A DNA stretch of 64,000 nucleotides from Bacteroidales bacterium UBA4331. Its GTDB lineage: Bacteria > Bacteroidota > Bacteroidia > Bacteroidales > Paludibacteraceae. Made by a program: the position numbers and the translations under genes. Shown piece after piece: positions 1-8,095 of this stretch. Position 1 is the stretch's first letter; each line of letters opens with the position of its first letter. Location: positions 58,719 to 122,718 of the forward strand of contig DGTR01000023.1 in NCBI GenBank assembly GCA_002394395.1. The letters run 5' to 3'. The notes beneath the pieces are model-generated. The model saw nothing but the letters and a program-made list of their open reading frames with translations, did not search any database and was not told the origin of the DNA.

Positions 1-305
1 TCTTCAAAGTTGTGGAGACTGCGCTGCACGTATATGAGAACAAAAACAAGAAGATTCCGACCGCACAGTTGAACGAGAAATTCCTGCCGCTCATCGAGAA
101 CTATCCGCCGCCCGCATGGAAAGGCAAGTATATTAAAATCAAGTATTGTACCCAGCTGCCGAACACGCAGATTCCGACCTTTGTGTTCTTCGCCAACCTG
201 CCGCAGTACGTCAAAGAGCCGTACAGACGGTTCTTGGAGAACAAACTGCGCGAGTGGTGGGACTTCGAAGGTACGCCGGTACAACTCTTCATTCGGGCAA
301 AATAA
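1..305 (+). CDS. der: GTPase Der (EngA), C-terminal part
   Basis: The window opens inside this frame; the first complete codon is at 3. The roughly 100 visible residues match the C-terminal KH-like domain of Der, the double-GTPase needed for 50S ribosome maturation: KGKYIKIKYCTQ, FVFFANLPQYV, PYRRFLENKLREWW and a terminal GTPVQLFIRAK. Both GTPase domains lie upstream of the window, so they cannot be checked. The frame is intact up to its TAA stop. The spacer that follows holds a weak hairpin and the promoter of the next transcription unit. Confidence 0.9.
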   Translation, partial: FKVVETALHVYENKNKKIPTAQLNEKFLPLIENYPPPAWKGKYIKIKYCTQLPNTQIPTFVFFANLPQYVKEPYRRFLENKLREWWDFEGTPVQLFIRAK

Positions 306-341
306 AGACAAAAAGCGAATGGTTATAGGCTAAAGTTTAAG

Positions 342-358
342 AAAAAGTTACACTTTTT
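342..358 (+). terminator. possible weak terminator after der
   Basis: AAAAAGT and ACTTTTT pair over a three-base loop 36 bases after the der stop. The stem is A/T only, so this is weak evidence for termination. Confidence 0.3.
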
Positions 359-368
359 ACTTAATTGC

Positions 369-399
369 TTGCATATGTCAAAAAAAAGTTGTAACTTTG
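369..399 (+). promoter_or_regulatory. Bacteroidales-type promoter for the FAH-like gene and porU
   Basis: TTG at 369-371 and TAACTTTG at 392-399 are separated by 20 bases, matching the Bacteroidetes -33/-7 consensus. The leader that follows contains the inverted repeat CCGGTT (410-415) and AACCGG (443-448), with an inner GCC/GGC pair. The 5' leader may therefore fold before the start at 476. Confidence 0.8.
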
Positions 400-475
400 T
401 GCGTTTTTTCCGGTTTAGGAATAATCGTGCCTTTAGGCTAAGAACCGGAGCAAGTTATTCCATGCGGATAGAAAG

Positions 476-1006
476 ATGAAAATAATAGGCTTCATATATC
501 ACGAATCAGGGGTGCAAATGGTGCTCAAAGGCGACAGTTGCCTCTTGAACGGTCGCAAGCCGATGTTCATACCCGATGGGACGAGCGAGTTAGGCGTGAC
601 GGAATGCGTGATTCTCAGAGTGAGCCGCTTGGGAAAAGAGATTGCGCCTAAGTTCGCGAGCCGTTATTACGACGCCGTCGCTCTCGGAGCTGATTTCATT
701 GCGATGGACTTGGCACGGAAGGCACAATCGGAAGGCAAGCCCTGGACGGAAGCAATCGCGTTTGACTACTCGCTGGCAATAGGAGAATGGATTAACAATG
801 ATGAAATGAGCGCAGCAGAGCTGCTCAATGATGAATTGATTATTTCTCCCGAAGAAGCGATTGCGAAAGCAAGCAAACTGATGACCATCCGGCAAGGAGA
901 CTTGATTTATATCCAACGGGCTGTTGCTCCAAGGAAAGTAGAGAAAGAAGATATCATCCGCATAGAGATCGACGGAGAAGAGAAATTGTATTGCAAGATT
1001 AAATGA
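476..1006 (+). CDS. degenerate fumarylacetoacetate hydrolase (FAH)-like protein
   Basis: The middle of this 176-residue protein (KGDSCLLNGRKPMFIPD, RLGKEIAPKFASRYYDAVALG, GKPWTEAIAFDYSLAIGEW) follows the FAH fold proteins common in Bacteroidales. The usual N-terminal substrate segment is missing. The acidic metal-binding stretch, normally of the form YEVELVLR, is replaced here by GVTECVILR. As I align it, the metal-binding Glu pair is lost, which suggests a non-catalytic paralogue. The C-terminal half (EEAIAKASKLMTIRQGDLIYI) still resembles the family. Its TGA overlaps the porU start as ATGA, so the two are probably translated together. Start chosen at the ATG that follows the promoter leader. 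Fold membership is fairly sure; function is unknown. Confidence 0.75.
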   Translation: MKIIGFIYHESGVQMVLKGDSCLLNGRKPMFIPDGTSELGVTECVILRVSRLGKEIAPKFASRYYDAVALGADFIAMDLARKAQSEGKPWTEAIAFDYSLAIGEWINNDEMSAAELLNDELIISPEEAIAKASKLMTIRQGDLIYIQRAVAPRKVEKEDIIRIEIDGEEKLYCKIK

Positions 1007-4000
1007 AGAAAATAGTTTCCATAGTACTACTGTTATCGTTGTGGCTATCAGCCGTAGCGGGTATTCATACGTACCAAAACCACTCGGTTCTGGCGAATGG
1101 GCAATGGGTAAAGATCCGCGTAAGTGAGAGCGGTGTTTGTAAGATGACGTTCAGCGACCTTCAGGCCGCCGGTATCAGTAACCCTGCACAAGTACGTGTG
1201 TTCGGTTACGGCGGTGAGATGAAAACACAGGATTTCAGTAAGACCAACATTGACGATCTGCCACAAGTACCGGTGTTTGTGGGTAACGACTACGTGCTGT
1301 TTTACGTCCAGGGACCGATCAGTTGGGCCTACGATTCATCCAAGGGACGCTTCGTCCATTCGCGTAACCCCTACTCCGATTACGGATACTATTTCCTCAC
1401 GGAGAATGTCGGTTCCCCTCTATCGCCTACTGCCGGCGCTGTAATAGAAGGCACACCTACGGACGTAACGAGCTATCCGTTCTTGCAGGTACATGACAAA
1501 GATAGTGTCAACCTCATTGATCGCAGCGGTGTTTCCGGTGGTGGTCGTACGTTCTATGGTGAACAGTTTGGAAACGGTTCCAGACGAACATTCACTTTTG
1601 CGGTTCCGAATGTGCTCACATCAGAGCAAAGCACAATCATAATAGATGTAGCGGCTTACGCAACGGCACCGTCGCATTTTACCGCTTCGCTAAATGGTTC
1701 CAGCAAGTCAATCACTATTCAGAAATACAAAGATAACTATGACTTCGGGCAAACGGGCACAATCACGATGACCGCTAACCCAAGTGCAAACAACCAGCAG
1801 GTTCAGTTAAGTTTCCAAGGCGGCGTCAGCAGCGCTATCGGATGGCTCAACTACATCGAGTTGATAACCACACGAGCGCTGAGCATGACCGGCGCATACA
1901 TGACTGTCCGGACACTCACCAACAAAAACAGTTCCGTACCCGTGCGTTACCATTTGACGAACGCGAGTGCGGGTATACAGATTTGGGACATTACCAATAA
2001 AGCCTCCATCCAACGAATGCCTGCCACCCTCTCGGGAAGCGAGATGACGTGGGTCGGCACACAGGCGGATGGTATCCATGAGTACATCGCCGTGAATACT
2101 ACAGGTAGCGGATTTGTCTCTGCAGAAGTGGTGGGCGCTGTGCCGAATCAAGACCTGCATCGACTCAGCGACATAGATTATGTCATCATCTGCCCGAACA
2201 ATTACGTGGTGCAGGCTGAGCGTCTAGCACAAGCGCACCAACAGAAAGATGGTATCACATGGGCTGTTGTGACCGACCAACAGGTGTATAACGAGTTCTC
2301 TTCTGGTACTCCGGACGCTACCGCCTATCGATGGTTGATGAAAATGCTGTACGACCGCGCGAACAATGGTATAGGACAGAAACCGCGGTGGCTGCTACTT
2401 TTAGGTCACGGTACATTTGACAACAGGAAAATACTTGCCACCTCCGGTTCTGCATTGTTGCTTACTTATCAGGCAGAAAACTCCACCTACGAAGTAAGCG
2501 CATATACGACGGATGATTACTTCGGATTCTTGGATGACAACGAGGGTACACGGGACGCCAGCGGAAGGATGGATATTGGTGTCGGACGTCTGCCGGTGAT
2601 TAGCGTAGAAGAAGCGCAAAGCACAATAGATAAGCTTATCGCGTACATCAACAACGAACAGACCGGCAAATGGAAAAACCAACTCGCCTATCTGGCGGAT
2701 GATGGTGAACACGGCACCCATACTGATACAGCAGAGCAAAGCGCAGAACAGACACGCGTAAACAATCCCGATTTCATCGTGCATAAGGTTTATCTGGACG
2801 CTTACCCGCAAGAGGTGAGCGCCAGCGGAGAGAGTTACCCCTTAGCCCGCAACAGGATTCATAACCTCTTACGAAACGGTTTGCTTTATTTCAATTACTC
2901 GGGTCACGGCGGCTATAACGCAATTACGAACGAATCGCTCCTCAACCAGCGGGATATAGAACAGATGAGCAATAAGAACCAGGCGTTCTGGTTGTTTGCT
3001 ACCTGTAAATTTGCCGAGTACGACGGAGCCAGAAGATGCTGCGCTGAGTCGGCCGTACTTAACCCCCGCGGAGCAGCTATCGCTGTTTTGGCAGCTACAC
3101 GTACCGTGTATGCGACGGGAAACACCAAACTCAGCAGGGCTGTGACCGCAGAGTTATTCAAACACTCGGACACTTTCCATTATAATGCCACATTAGGCGA
3201 AGCCGTCGCAGCGGGCAAGAACGCACTGGGATACGACGAGAACAAAATGGCGTACGTCCTCTTTGGCGATCCCGCCATGCGGCTCAACTACCCGACAAAC
3301 TACTATGTCGAGACCACGACGGATATAGACACACTTCATGCGCTGAGCGTACAGCAGGTACACGGGCGTATTGTGGATGAGGGCAACCTGACGGCTACGG
3401 ATTTCAACGGCAAGGTGGATATTACCATTTACGACAAAATGCAAGTCATCACTACCCGTGACAATGATGCCAAAGAGGATGAAGAGGCGAAGGAGTTGCA
3501 ATACAACGATTACCCCGGTACGCTCTTCACCGGCTCGGCTGCCGTCCAAGAGGGCGAGTTCAACTACTCGTTTATGGTGCCAAAGGACATCCGATACAAC
3601 TACGGCAACGGACGCATCGTCTATTATGCCGTGAGCGATGATGAACAGAAAGTAGAAGCTGTGGGGCATTACGAGGATTTCGTCGTTGGCGGAACAGGAG
3701 ACATACTTAGTGCAGACACAATAGGTCCTGAGATGGAGATCTATCTCAATAACAAAGCCTTCCAAGACGGAGACAAGACCTACTCTACTCCGCGATTCTT
3801 CGCAGACCTCTACGACCAGAACGGCATCAACACCGCAGGAGCTGGTATCGGGCATGACCTGATGATGATTGTGGATAACGATCCGAAGCAGATTTACGTC
3901 CTCAACGAGTATTTCACTTCGGCTAACGACAGTTATACAACCGGACAAGTCAGTTACCTCATGGGCGAACTGCCGGATGGTCCTCATAGCCTTACTTTCC

Positions 4001-4356
4001 GCGCATGGGACCTACTGAATAATAGCACGACGAAGAGCTTGAACTTCATTGTGGAGGCAGGACTCGATCCTTCCATTTATTCGGTCATCAGCTACCCGAA
4101 CCCCGTGCGGCAGAGCGGCGTACTGAACCTCATGGTCAACTACGACCAGCCGGATGAGTTACTGAGCACAGAGATTTACCTCTTCAATATTAACGGACAG
4201 ATGATTTACAGCCATAAACAGGAGAACCCCGATCAGGTAGCGATTAACCTCGCCGATCTCAATCTCCACCCAGGCGTATTCATGTACACCGTGAAGATCA
4301 AATCCGCGAGCAGCAAATACAGCACGACCTCGGGTAAAATCATTGTAACGAAATAA
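1003..4356 (+). CDS. porU: type IX secretion sortase PorU (C25 gingipain-like)
   Basis: An 1117-residue exported protein with an N-terminal signal (MKKIVSIVLLLSLWLSAVAG). A PorU-type N-terminal region follows (ANGQWVKIRVSESGVCKMTF), then a caspase-like C25 peptidase domain. The catalytic dyad is visible: His635 in YSGHGGYN and Cys668 in FATCKFAEYD. The C terminus is a type A sorting domain (SYPNP motif, then FNINGQMIYSH and a final GKIIVTK), as known for PorU itself. In characterised systems PorU cleaves cargo C-terminal domains at the cell surface and joins cargo to A-LPS, working with PorV. Here porV is the next gene, 122 bases downstream, which supports the call. Length is normal for the family. 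Confidence 0.95.
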   Translation: MKKIVSIVLLLSLWLSAVAGIHTYQNHSVLANGQWVKIRVSESGVCKMTFSDLQAAGISNPAQVRVFGYGGEMKTQDFSKTNIDDLPQVPVFVGNDYVLFYVQGPISWAYDSSKGRFVHSRNPYSDYGYYFLTENVGSPLSPTAGAVIEGTPTDVTSYPFLQVHDKDSVNLIDRSGVSGGGRTFYGEQFGNGSRRTFTFAVPNVLTSEQSTIIIDVAAYATAPSHFTASLNGSSKSITIQKYKDNYDFGQTGTITMTANPSANNQQVQLSFQGGVSSAIGWLNYIELITTRALSMTGAYMTVRTLTNKNSSVPVRYHLTNASAGIQIWDITNKASIQRMPATLSGSEMTWVGTQADGIHEYIAVNTTGSGFVSAEVVGAVPNQDLHRLSDIDYVIICPNNYVVQAERLAQAHQQKDGITWAVVTDQQVYNEFSSGTPDATAYRWLMKMLYDRANNGIGQKPRWLLLLGHGTFDNRKILATSGSALLLTYQAENSTYEVSAYTTDDYFGFLDDNEGTRDASGRMDIGVGRLPVISVEEAQSTIDKLIAYINNEQTGKWKNQLAYLADDGEHGTHTDTAEQSAEQTRVNNPDFIVHKVYLDAYPQEVSASGESYPLARNRIHNLLRNGLLYFNYSGHGGYNAITNESLLNQRDIEQMSNKNQAFWLFATCKFAEYDGARRCCAESAVLNPRGAAIAVLAATRTVYATGNTKLSRAVTAELFKHSDTFHYNATLGEAVAAGKNALGYDENKMAYVLFGDPAMRLNYPTNYYVETTTDIDTLHALSVQQVHGRIVDEGNLTATDFNGKVDITIYDKMQVITTRDNDAKEDEEAKELQYNDYPGTLFTGSAAVQEGEFNYSFMVPKDIRYNYGNGRIVYYAVSDDEQKVEAVGHYEDFVVGGTGDILSADTIGPEMEIYLNNKAFQDGDKTYSTPRFFADLYDQNGINTAGAGIGHDLMMIVDNDPKQIYVLNEYFTSANDSYTTGQVSYLMGELPDGPHSLTFRAWDLLNNSTTKSLNFIVEAGLDPSIYSVISYPNPVRQSGVLNLMVNYDQPDELLSTEIYLFNINGQMIYSHKQENPDQVAINLADLNLHPGVFMYTVKIKSASSKYSTTSGKIIVTK

Positions 4357-4423
4357 AAATAATGTATAACCAATATTAGTCTGTACAATGCCTATGAAGC
4401 ATATCGCTTGAAGATTACCAAAC

Positions 4424-4473
4424 ATCGAAATATCGAAGTATCGAAGTATCGAAAAAATTTAAAATTTAAATAT
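4424..4473. repeat. imperfect tandem words in the porU-porV spacer
   Basis: ATCGAAATATCGAAGTATCG is read almost three times and is followed by AATTTAAAATTTAAAT. It is one of the dispersed word runs described in the findings. Confidence 0.7.
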
Positions 4474-4478
4474 CACAA

Positions 4479-5663
4479 ATGAAAAAAATCAGTATTTCTA
4501 TGGTGGCTCTGCTCTTTGCAGCAACGATGAGCGCGCAGACAGAACCCACTCCTAATCCTGTTATCACGGCTATGCCGTCCTTGTCCATCGCTCCGGATGC
4601 TCGTGCAGCCGGTCTGGGAGACGTCGGTGTAGCTACAGAGGCCGATTTTAACTCGCAGTATTGGAACCCCGCCAAGTACGCTTACATGTATTCAAAGGGC
4701 GGAATTACCGCTAACTACACGCCGTGGTTGCGTAAGTTGGTAGGCGACATCGACCTGGCTTATCTCGCCGGTTTCTATAACTTCGGTGACCTGGGCGGCG
4801 GTATCGGTGCCAGCTTCACGTATTTCTCGATGGGTGACGTAGCGTTGACGACAACGGACGGAACCAAACTGCAAGACGTACGTCCGAACGAGTGGGCCCT
4901 CGACCTCAGTTATTTTCGCAAACTGCACGAGTATGTATCTATGTCGGTAGCCGTTCGTTTCCTGTACTCGGATTTGAACAACGGCGTGAATAGTTCGACC
5001 TCTACCGCTGGTGAGATGCACCCCGCTTGGTCTATGGCTGCAGACATCGGTCTGTACTACAAACAACCGATTGAGTTGCCGATGGGGACCTCCCATTTCT
5101 CGCTCGGTTTCACCCTCAAGAACTTAGGTGGTAAGATGACCTACGCAGAGGACGGATCGAGTAACTTTATCCCCACGAGCATGAACCTCGGTGTAGGTTA
5201 TGAGTTGCCGCTGAACAAGTACAACTTCCTGACCTTCAACCTCGAGACGAACAAGATGCTCGTTCCGACCCGCTACTCGAAGTTCGCTGATGACAAGGTC
5301 ACCGGCAAGTACAGCCAGGACGCTTACTCTGCTATCAACCCCGCTAAGGGTTGGTTCCAGTCCTTTGCAGACGCTCCGGGCGGTGCCAAAGAGGAGTTCG
5401 AAGAGGTACGTTGGGGCGCAGGTATCGAGTATAGCTACAACAAGCAGTTCTTCGCTCGCGTTGGTTACAGCTATGAGAACTACTACAAAGGTAACCGTAA
5501 TGTCATCACTTTCGGTGCCGGTTTCCACCTCTCAATCGTAACGCTCGACGTATCATACTGTGTTGGTCTGGCAGCATCTAACCCGCTCGACCAGACCATG
5601 CGTTTCACGCTGGGCTTCGACCTCTATGGTATCAAAGACCTCGTAGATAACAAGAAGAAATAA
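4479..5663 (+). CDS. porV: type IX secretion outer-membrane protein PorV
   Basis: A 394-residue outer-membrane beta-barrel of the FadL-like PorV (LptO) family. It has a signal peptide ending ATMSAQ, then the family signature SLSIAPDARAAGLGDVGVAT and EADFNSQYWNPAKYAY. It alternates strands to the C terminus (FTLGFDLYGI). PorV is the scaffold that receives cargo from the T9SS translocon and hands it to PorU. Its position right after porU fits. No separate promoter was recognised in the AT-rich spacer, so cotranscription with porU is likely. Confidence 0.93.
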   Translation: MKKISISMVALLFAATMSAQTEPTPNPVITAMPSLSIAPDARAAGLGDVGVATEADFNSQYWNPAKYAYMYSKGGITANYTPWLRKLVGDIDLAYLAGFYNFGDLGGGIGASFTYFSMGDVALTTTDGTKLQDVRPNEWALDLSYFRKLHEYVSMSVAVRFLYSDLNNGVNSSTSTAGEMHPAWSMAADIGLYYKQPIELPMGTSHFSLGFTLKNLGGKMTYAEDGSSNFIPTSMNLGVGYELPLNKYNFLTFNLETNKMLVPTRYSKFADDKVTGKYSQDAYSAINPAKGWFQSFADAPGGAKEEFEEVRWGAGIEYSYNKQFFARVGYSYENYYKGNRNVITFGAGFHLSIVTLDVSYCVGLAASNPLDQTMRFTLGFDLYGIKDLVDNKKK

Positions 5664-5687
5664 GTCGAAAGTATAAAGTCGAAAGAC
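5664..5687. repeat. CGAAAGT-type words between porV and ispF
   Basis: GTCGAAAGTATAAAGTCGAA fills the whole gap between the porV stop and the ispF ATG. The same word recurs at 27742-27784 and inside glmS at 60497-60532. Confidence 0.7.
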
Positions 5688-6158
5688 ATGCGTATAGGCT
5701 TTGGATATGACGTACATCAGTTCTCCCCTGACCGCAAACTGTGGTTAGGGGGGATTGAGGTACCGTGTGAGCGGGGCCTCCAAGGACATTCGGACGCTGA
5801 CGTGGCGATTCATGCGCTCTGCGACGCGCTCCTTGGTGCCGCCGCTTTGCGTGATATAGGTTTCCATTTCCCTGATACCAAAGGTAACGAGTACGAGGGT
5901 ATCGACTCGAAGATTCTTCTTCGCCGCGTCATGGAGATGCTCCGTAAAGAGGGTTACGAACTCGGTAACTGCGACCTCACAATCTGCGCACAAGCGCCAA
6001 AACTCAATCCGCACATACCTGCTATGCAAGCTTGTCTGGCGGAAGTCATGGACGTCAATACAAACCAAATAAACATCAAAGCCACTACCACGGAGCATTT
6101 AGGTTTCGTCGGCCGTGAAGAAGGGATTGCAGCTTATGCGGTGGCTCTTATTAATTAG
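5688..6158 (+). CDS. ispF: 2-C-methyl-D-erythritol 2,4-cyclodiphosphate synthase
   Basis: A 156-residue trimeric, zinc-dependent enzyme of the non-mevalonate isoprenoid pathway, converting CDP-ME 2-phosphate to MEcPP. Metal ligands D8 and H10 lie in GFGYDVHQF, followed by LGGIEVP and the GHSDADVAIHALCDALLGA motif. The C-terminal KATTTEHLGFVGREEGIAAYA is typical. The length is normal. It is the only MEP-pathway gene in the window. The next gene starts inside its last codons. Confidence 0.97.
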   Translation: MRIGFGYDVHQFSPDRKLWLGGIEVPCERGLQGHSDADVAIHALCDALLGAAALRDIGFHFPDTKGNEYEGIDSKILLRRVMEMLRKEGYELGNCDLTICAQAPKLNPHIPAMQACLAEVMDVNTNQINIKATTTEHLGFVGREEGIAAYAVALIN

Positions 6159-6459
6159 TCTATCACTCATCACGGACTTGTTCCAGATGGGTCAGAGGCC
6201 TCAGATAGAGGTGCAAGACGGTCCGTACGAGCGGATCGCGCTGACGGATAGCACGCGTCTGGAGGTCTATCAATACACGGACTCCACGCTGGTTGTCATG
6301 ACCGCTTGCGCACCGCAATGTTCTTCGTGCGCGCGTGTATATAATAAGGAGTGGCAACTCATCCGCACCGTCACTCCACCCTTCTCTTCTATCTTCCCGC
6401 TCGCCACTATCGAGGACGGTAAGATTGTCTGGAAGGACAATGATACCTGGGAATACTAA
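6136..6459 (+). CDS. small exported protein, possibly DUF3256-related
   Basis: A 107-residue protein read from ATG 6136. A GTG at 6115 would add seven residues. The start overlaps ispF by 23 bases. The N terminus looks like a signal sequence or anchor (MRWLLLISLSLITDLF). The rest has a Cys-containing segment (MTACAPQCSSCARVYN) and an ending PPFSSIFPLATIEDGKIVWK. These remind me of the C-terminal half of DUF3256 proteins, but the match is from memory and tentative. It sits between ispF and aroK in a tight + strand cluster. Function unknown. Confidence 0.65.
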   Translation: MRWLLLISLSLITDLFQMGQRPQIEVQDGPYERIALTDSTRLEVYQYTDSTLVVMTACAPQCSSCARVYNKEWQLIRTVTPPFSSIFPLATIEDGKIVWKDNDTWEY

Positions 6460-6461
6460 TC

Positions 6462-7007
6462 ATGGAACTTCCGATTTATTTAGTGGGCTATATGGGAGCC
6501 GGCAAGACTACTGCCGGACGTCTGCTGGCTGAGAAACTCGGCTGGCATTTTGTGGATTTGGACGAGGCGTTCAAGGAGATCCACGGCTACACTACCGCAG
6601 AATATATCCGCACATTCGGCATTGAGGATTTCCGCAAGAAGGAGAAATACGTTGTGGAGGACATAGCGGACGCGGCGCCTTTTGAGAAGGTTATTTATGC
6701 TACCGGAGGCGGTTATCCTTGCTGGGAAGATAATATGGATTGTCTTCGTGAGTTAGGTACGAGTATCTATATCCGGTGGAAACCCGAGCACTTGGCAAAA
6801 CGACTTGCCCTGACAGATCTGAGCGAGCGGCCGGTTCTGCAAGGTCGCACAGAAAAGGAGCTACTTTCTTTCATAGCTCCTCAACTCGAAGCGCGTGAGC
6901 CGTTCTACAGCCGTGCGCATCATATTCTCGATGTAGAAATATGCGATGAAGACTCCGATGAGCGCATCGCTCAGGAACTCTATGAGTTCCTCTCCTCTCA
7001 CCTTTAG
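6462..7007 (+). CDS. aroK: shikimate kinase
   Basis: A 181-residue P-loop kinase that phosphorylates shikimate at the 3-hydroxyl in aromatic amino acid synthesis. The Walker A loop GYMGAGKTT is at residues 9-17. Shikimate-binding features follow: FVDLDEAF (DxD), IEDFRKKE and ATGGGYPCWEDN. The lid has LSERPVLQG. It begins two bases after the preceding stop. The pathway partner aroQ lies at 11556. The TAG stop falls inside a short CCTTTAGCC word and lies three bases from the convergent sufE stop. Confidence 0.96.
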   Translation: MELPIYLVGYMGAGKTTAGRLLAEKLGWHFVDLDEAFKEIHGYTTAEYIRTFGIEDFRKKEKYVVEDIADAAPFEKVIYATGGGYPCWEDNMDCLRELGTSIYIRWKPEHLAKRLALTDLSERPVLQGRTEKELLSFIAPQLEAREPFYSRAHHILDVEICDEDSDERIAQELYEFLSSHL

Positions 7008-7024
7008 CCACTAACCTTTAGCCC
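7000..7024. repeat. word pair holding two convergent stop codons
   Basis: CACCTTTAGCC and AACCTTTAGCC are adjacent near-copies. The first contains the aroK TAG. The CTA just ahead of the second copy (7011-7013) is the sufE TAG read from the other strand. Confidence 0.55.
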
Positions 7025-7436
7025 CGTAGGCTAATGCGTACAGTTTCATCTGTTTGAGCATCGCTACGACGCCGTTGCTGCGGGTCGGACTGAGGTGTTC
7101 CAACAAACCAATTTTCTCCACAAAATAGAGATTCGCATTCGCAATCTCCTCGGGCGTATGTCCGCTCAATACATGGATCAGCAACGCTACGATACCTTTT
7201 ACCAAAAGGGCTTCGGAATCGCCATTAAAAATGAGTTTGCCGTCCTCATACTTACAGGTGAACCACACTTTCGACTGGCATCCATCAATGAGGTTGCTCT
7301 GCGTTCTATCGGCTTCCGGAAAGGGGTTCTTTTCCAGTTCCTTCGCATAATCCACCAGTAACTGGTAGCGCTCCGTCCAGTCCTCGATGAACTCGAACTC
7401 TTCGATCAGTTCGTCTTGTATCTCGTTGATTGTCAT
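7011..7436 (-). CDS. sufE: cysteine desulfuration protein SufE
   Basis: A 141-residue SufE, which accepts sulfur from the SufS desulfurase for iron-sulfur cluster assembly. The acceptor cysteine is Cys53 in LIDGCQSKVWF. Other family features are FEFIEDWTERYQLLVDYAKEL at the N terminus, GDSEALLVKGIVALL, and GLLEHLSPTRSNGVVAMLKQM near the C terminus. It is translationally coupled to the upstream ABC ATPase gene by an ATGA overlap at 7433-7436. No suf operon is visible nearby. Confidence 0.94.
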   Translation of the reverse strand: MTINEIQDELIEEFEFIEDWTERYQLLVDYAKELEKNPFPEADRTQSNLIDGCQSKVWFTCKYEDGKLIFNGDSEALLVKGIVALLIHVLSGHTPEEIANANLYFVEKIGLLEHLSPTRSNGVVAMLKQMKLYALAYGAKG

Positions 7437-8095
7437 ATAATTATCCTGCCTCCTTCAAATGACCATTTCTTACCGGGATACAACTCCGGCCACTGTCTGT
7501 TATGCGTGGACATGAGAACCGTGATACCGGCCTGCGAGATGGAGTACAGCAGGTCCATGATCTCTTTTCCTGTCTCGGCATCGAGGTTTCCCGTCGGCTC
7601 GTCGGCGAGGATGATCTCCGGTGTGTTGAGCAAGGCGCGCGCGATGACCACACGTTGTTGCTCGCCTCCGGAGAGCTCGTACGGACGCTTGTAGGCCTTC
7701 GTCTCCATGCCGACCTGCTCCAATACCTCACGCACATGATCCGCCATCAGCTTCTTGTCCTTCCATCCGGTCGCACGGAGAACGAAAAGCAGGTTCTCCT
7801 CGACAGAACGATCGGTCAGCAACTTGTAGTCCTGAAAGATGATGCCTAATCTCCGACGGAGGTACGGCAACTTGCGGCGGCGGATGGTACACATGTCGTA
7901 GTCCAACACCTTCGCTTCGCCGCTGATGATCGGCAGCGCGCCGTAGAACGTCTTCATCAGCGACGACTTGCCGCTACCGACTTTGCCCAAGAGATAAATC
8001 ATCTCCCCGCGCTCAACGGTCAGGTTCACATCGTGCAGCACAATCTGGTCCGCCTGATGGATCTCAACGTTTTTATATTCGATTAACGCGCTCAT
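7433..8095 (-). CDS. ftsE: FtsE-like ABC transporter ATP-binding protein
   Basis: A 220-residue ABC ATPase. The Walker A loop GKVGSGKSS is at residues 37-45. A Q-loop IIFQDYKLL follows, then signature LSGGEQQRVVIARALLN and Walker B IILADEPTGNLD. The short length without extra domains, and the residues around the Q-loop, fit FtsE, which with FtsX controls peptidoglycan hydrolases at division. No ftsX is present in the window, so another LolD/MacB-type partner is possible. It overlaps both neighbours by four bases (DUF349 gene upstream, sufE downstream), so the three form one operon. Confidence 0.85.
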   Translation of the reverse strand: MSALIEYKNVEIHQADQIVLHDVNLTVERGEMIYLLGKVGSGKSSLMKTFYGALPIISGEAKVLDYDMCTIRRRKLPYLRRRLGIIFQDYKLLTDRSVEENLLFVLRATGWKDKKLMADHVREVLEQVGMETKAYKRPYELSGGEQQRVVIARALLNTPEIILADEPTGNLDAETGKEIMDLLYSISQAGITVLMSTHNRQWPELYPGKKWSFEGGRIII

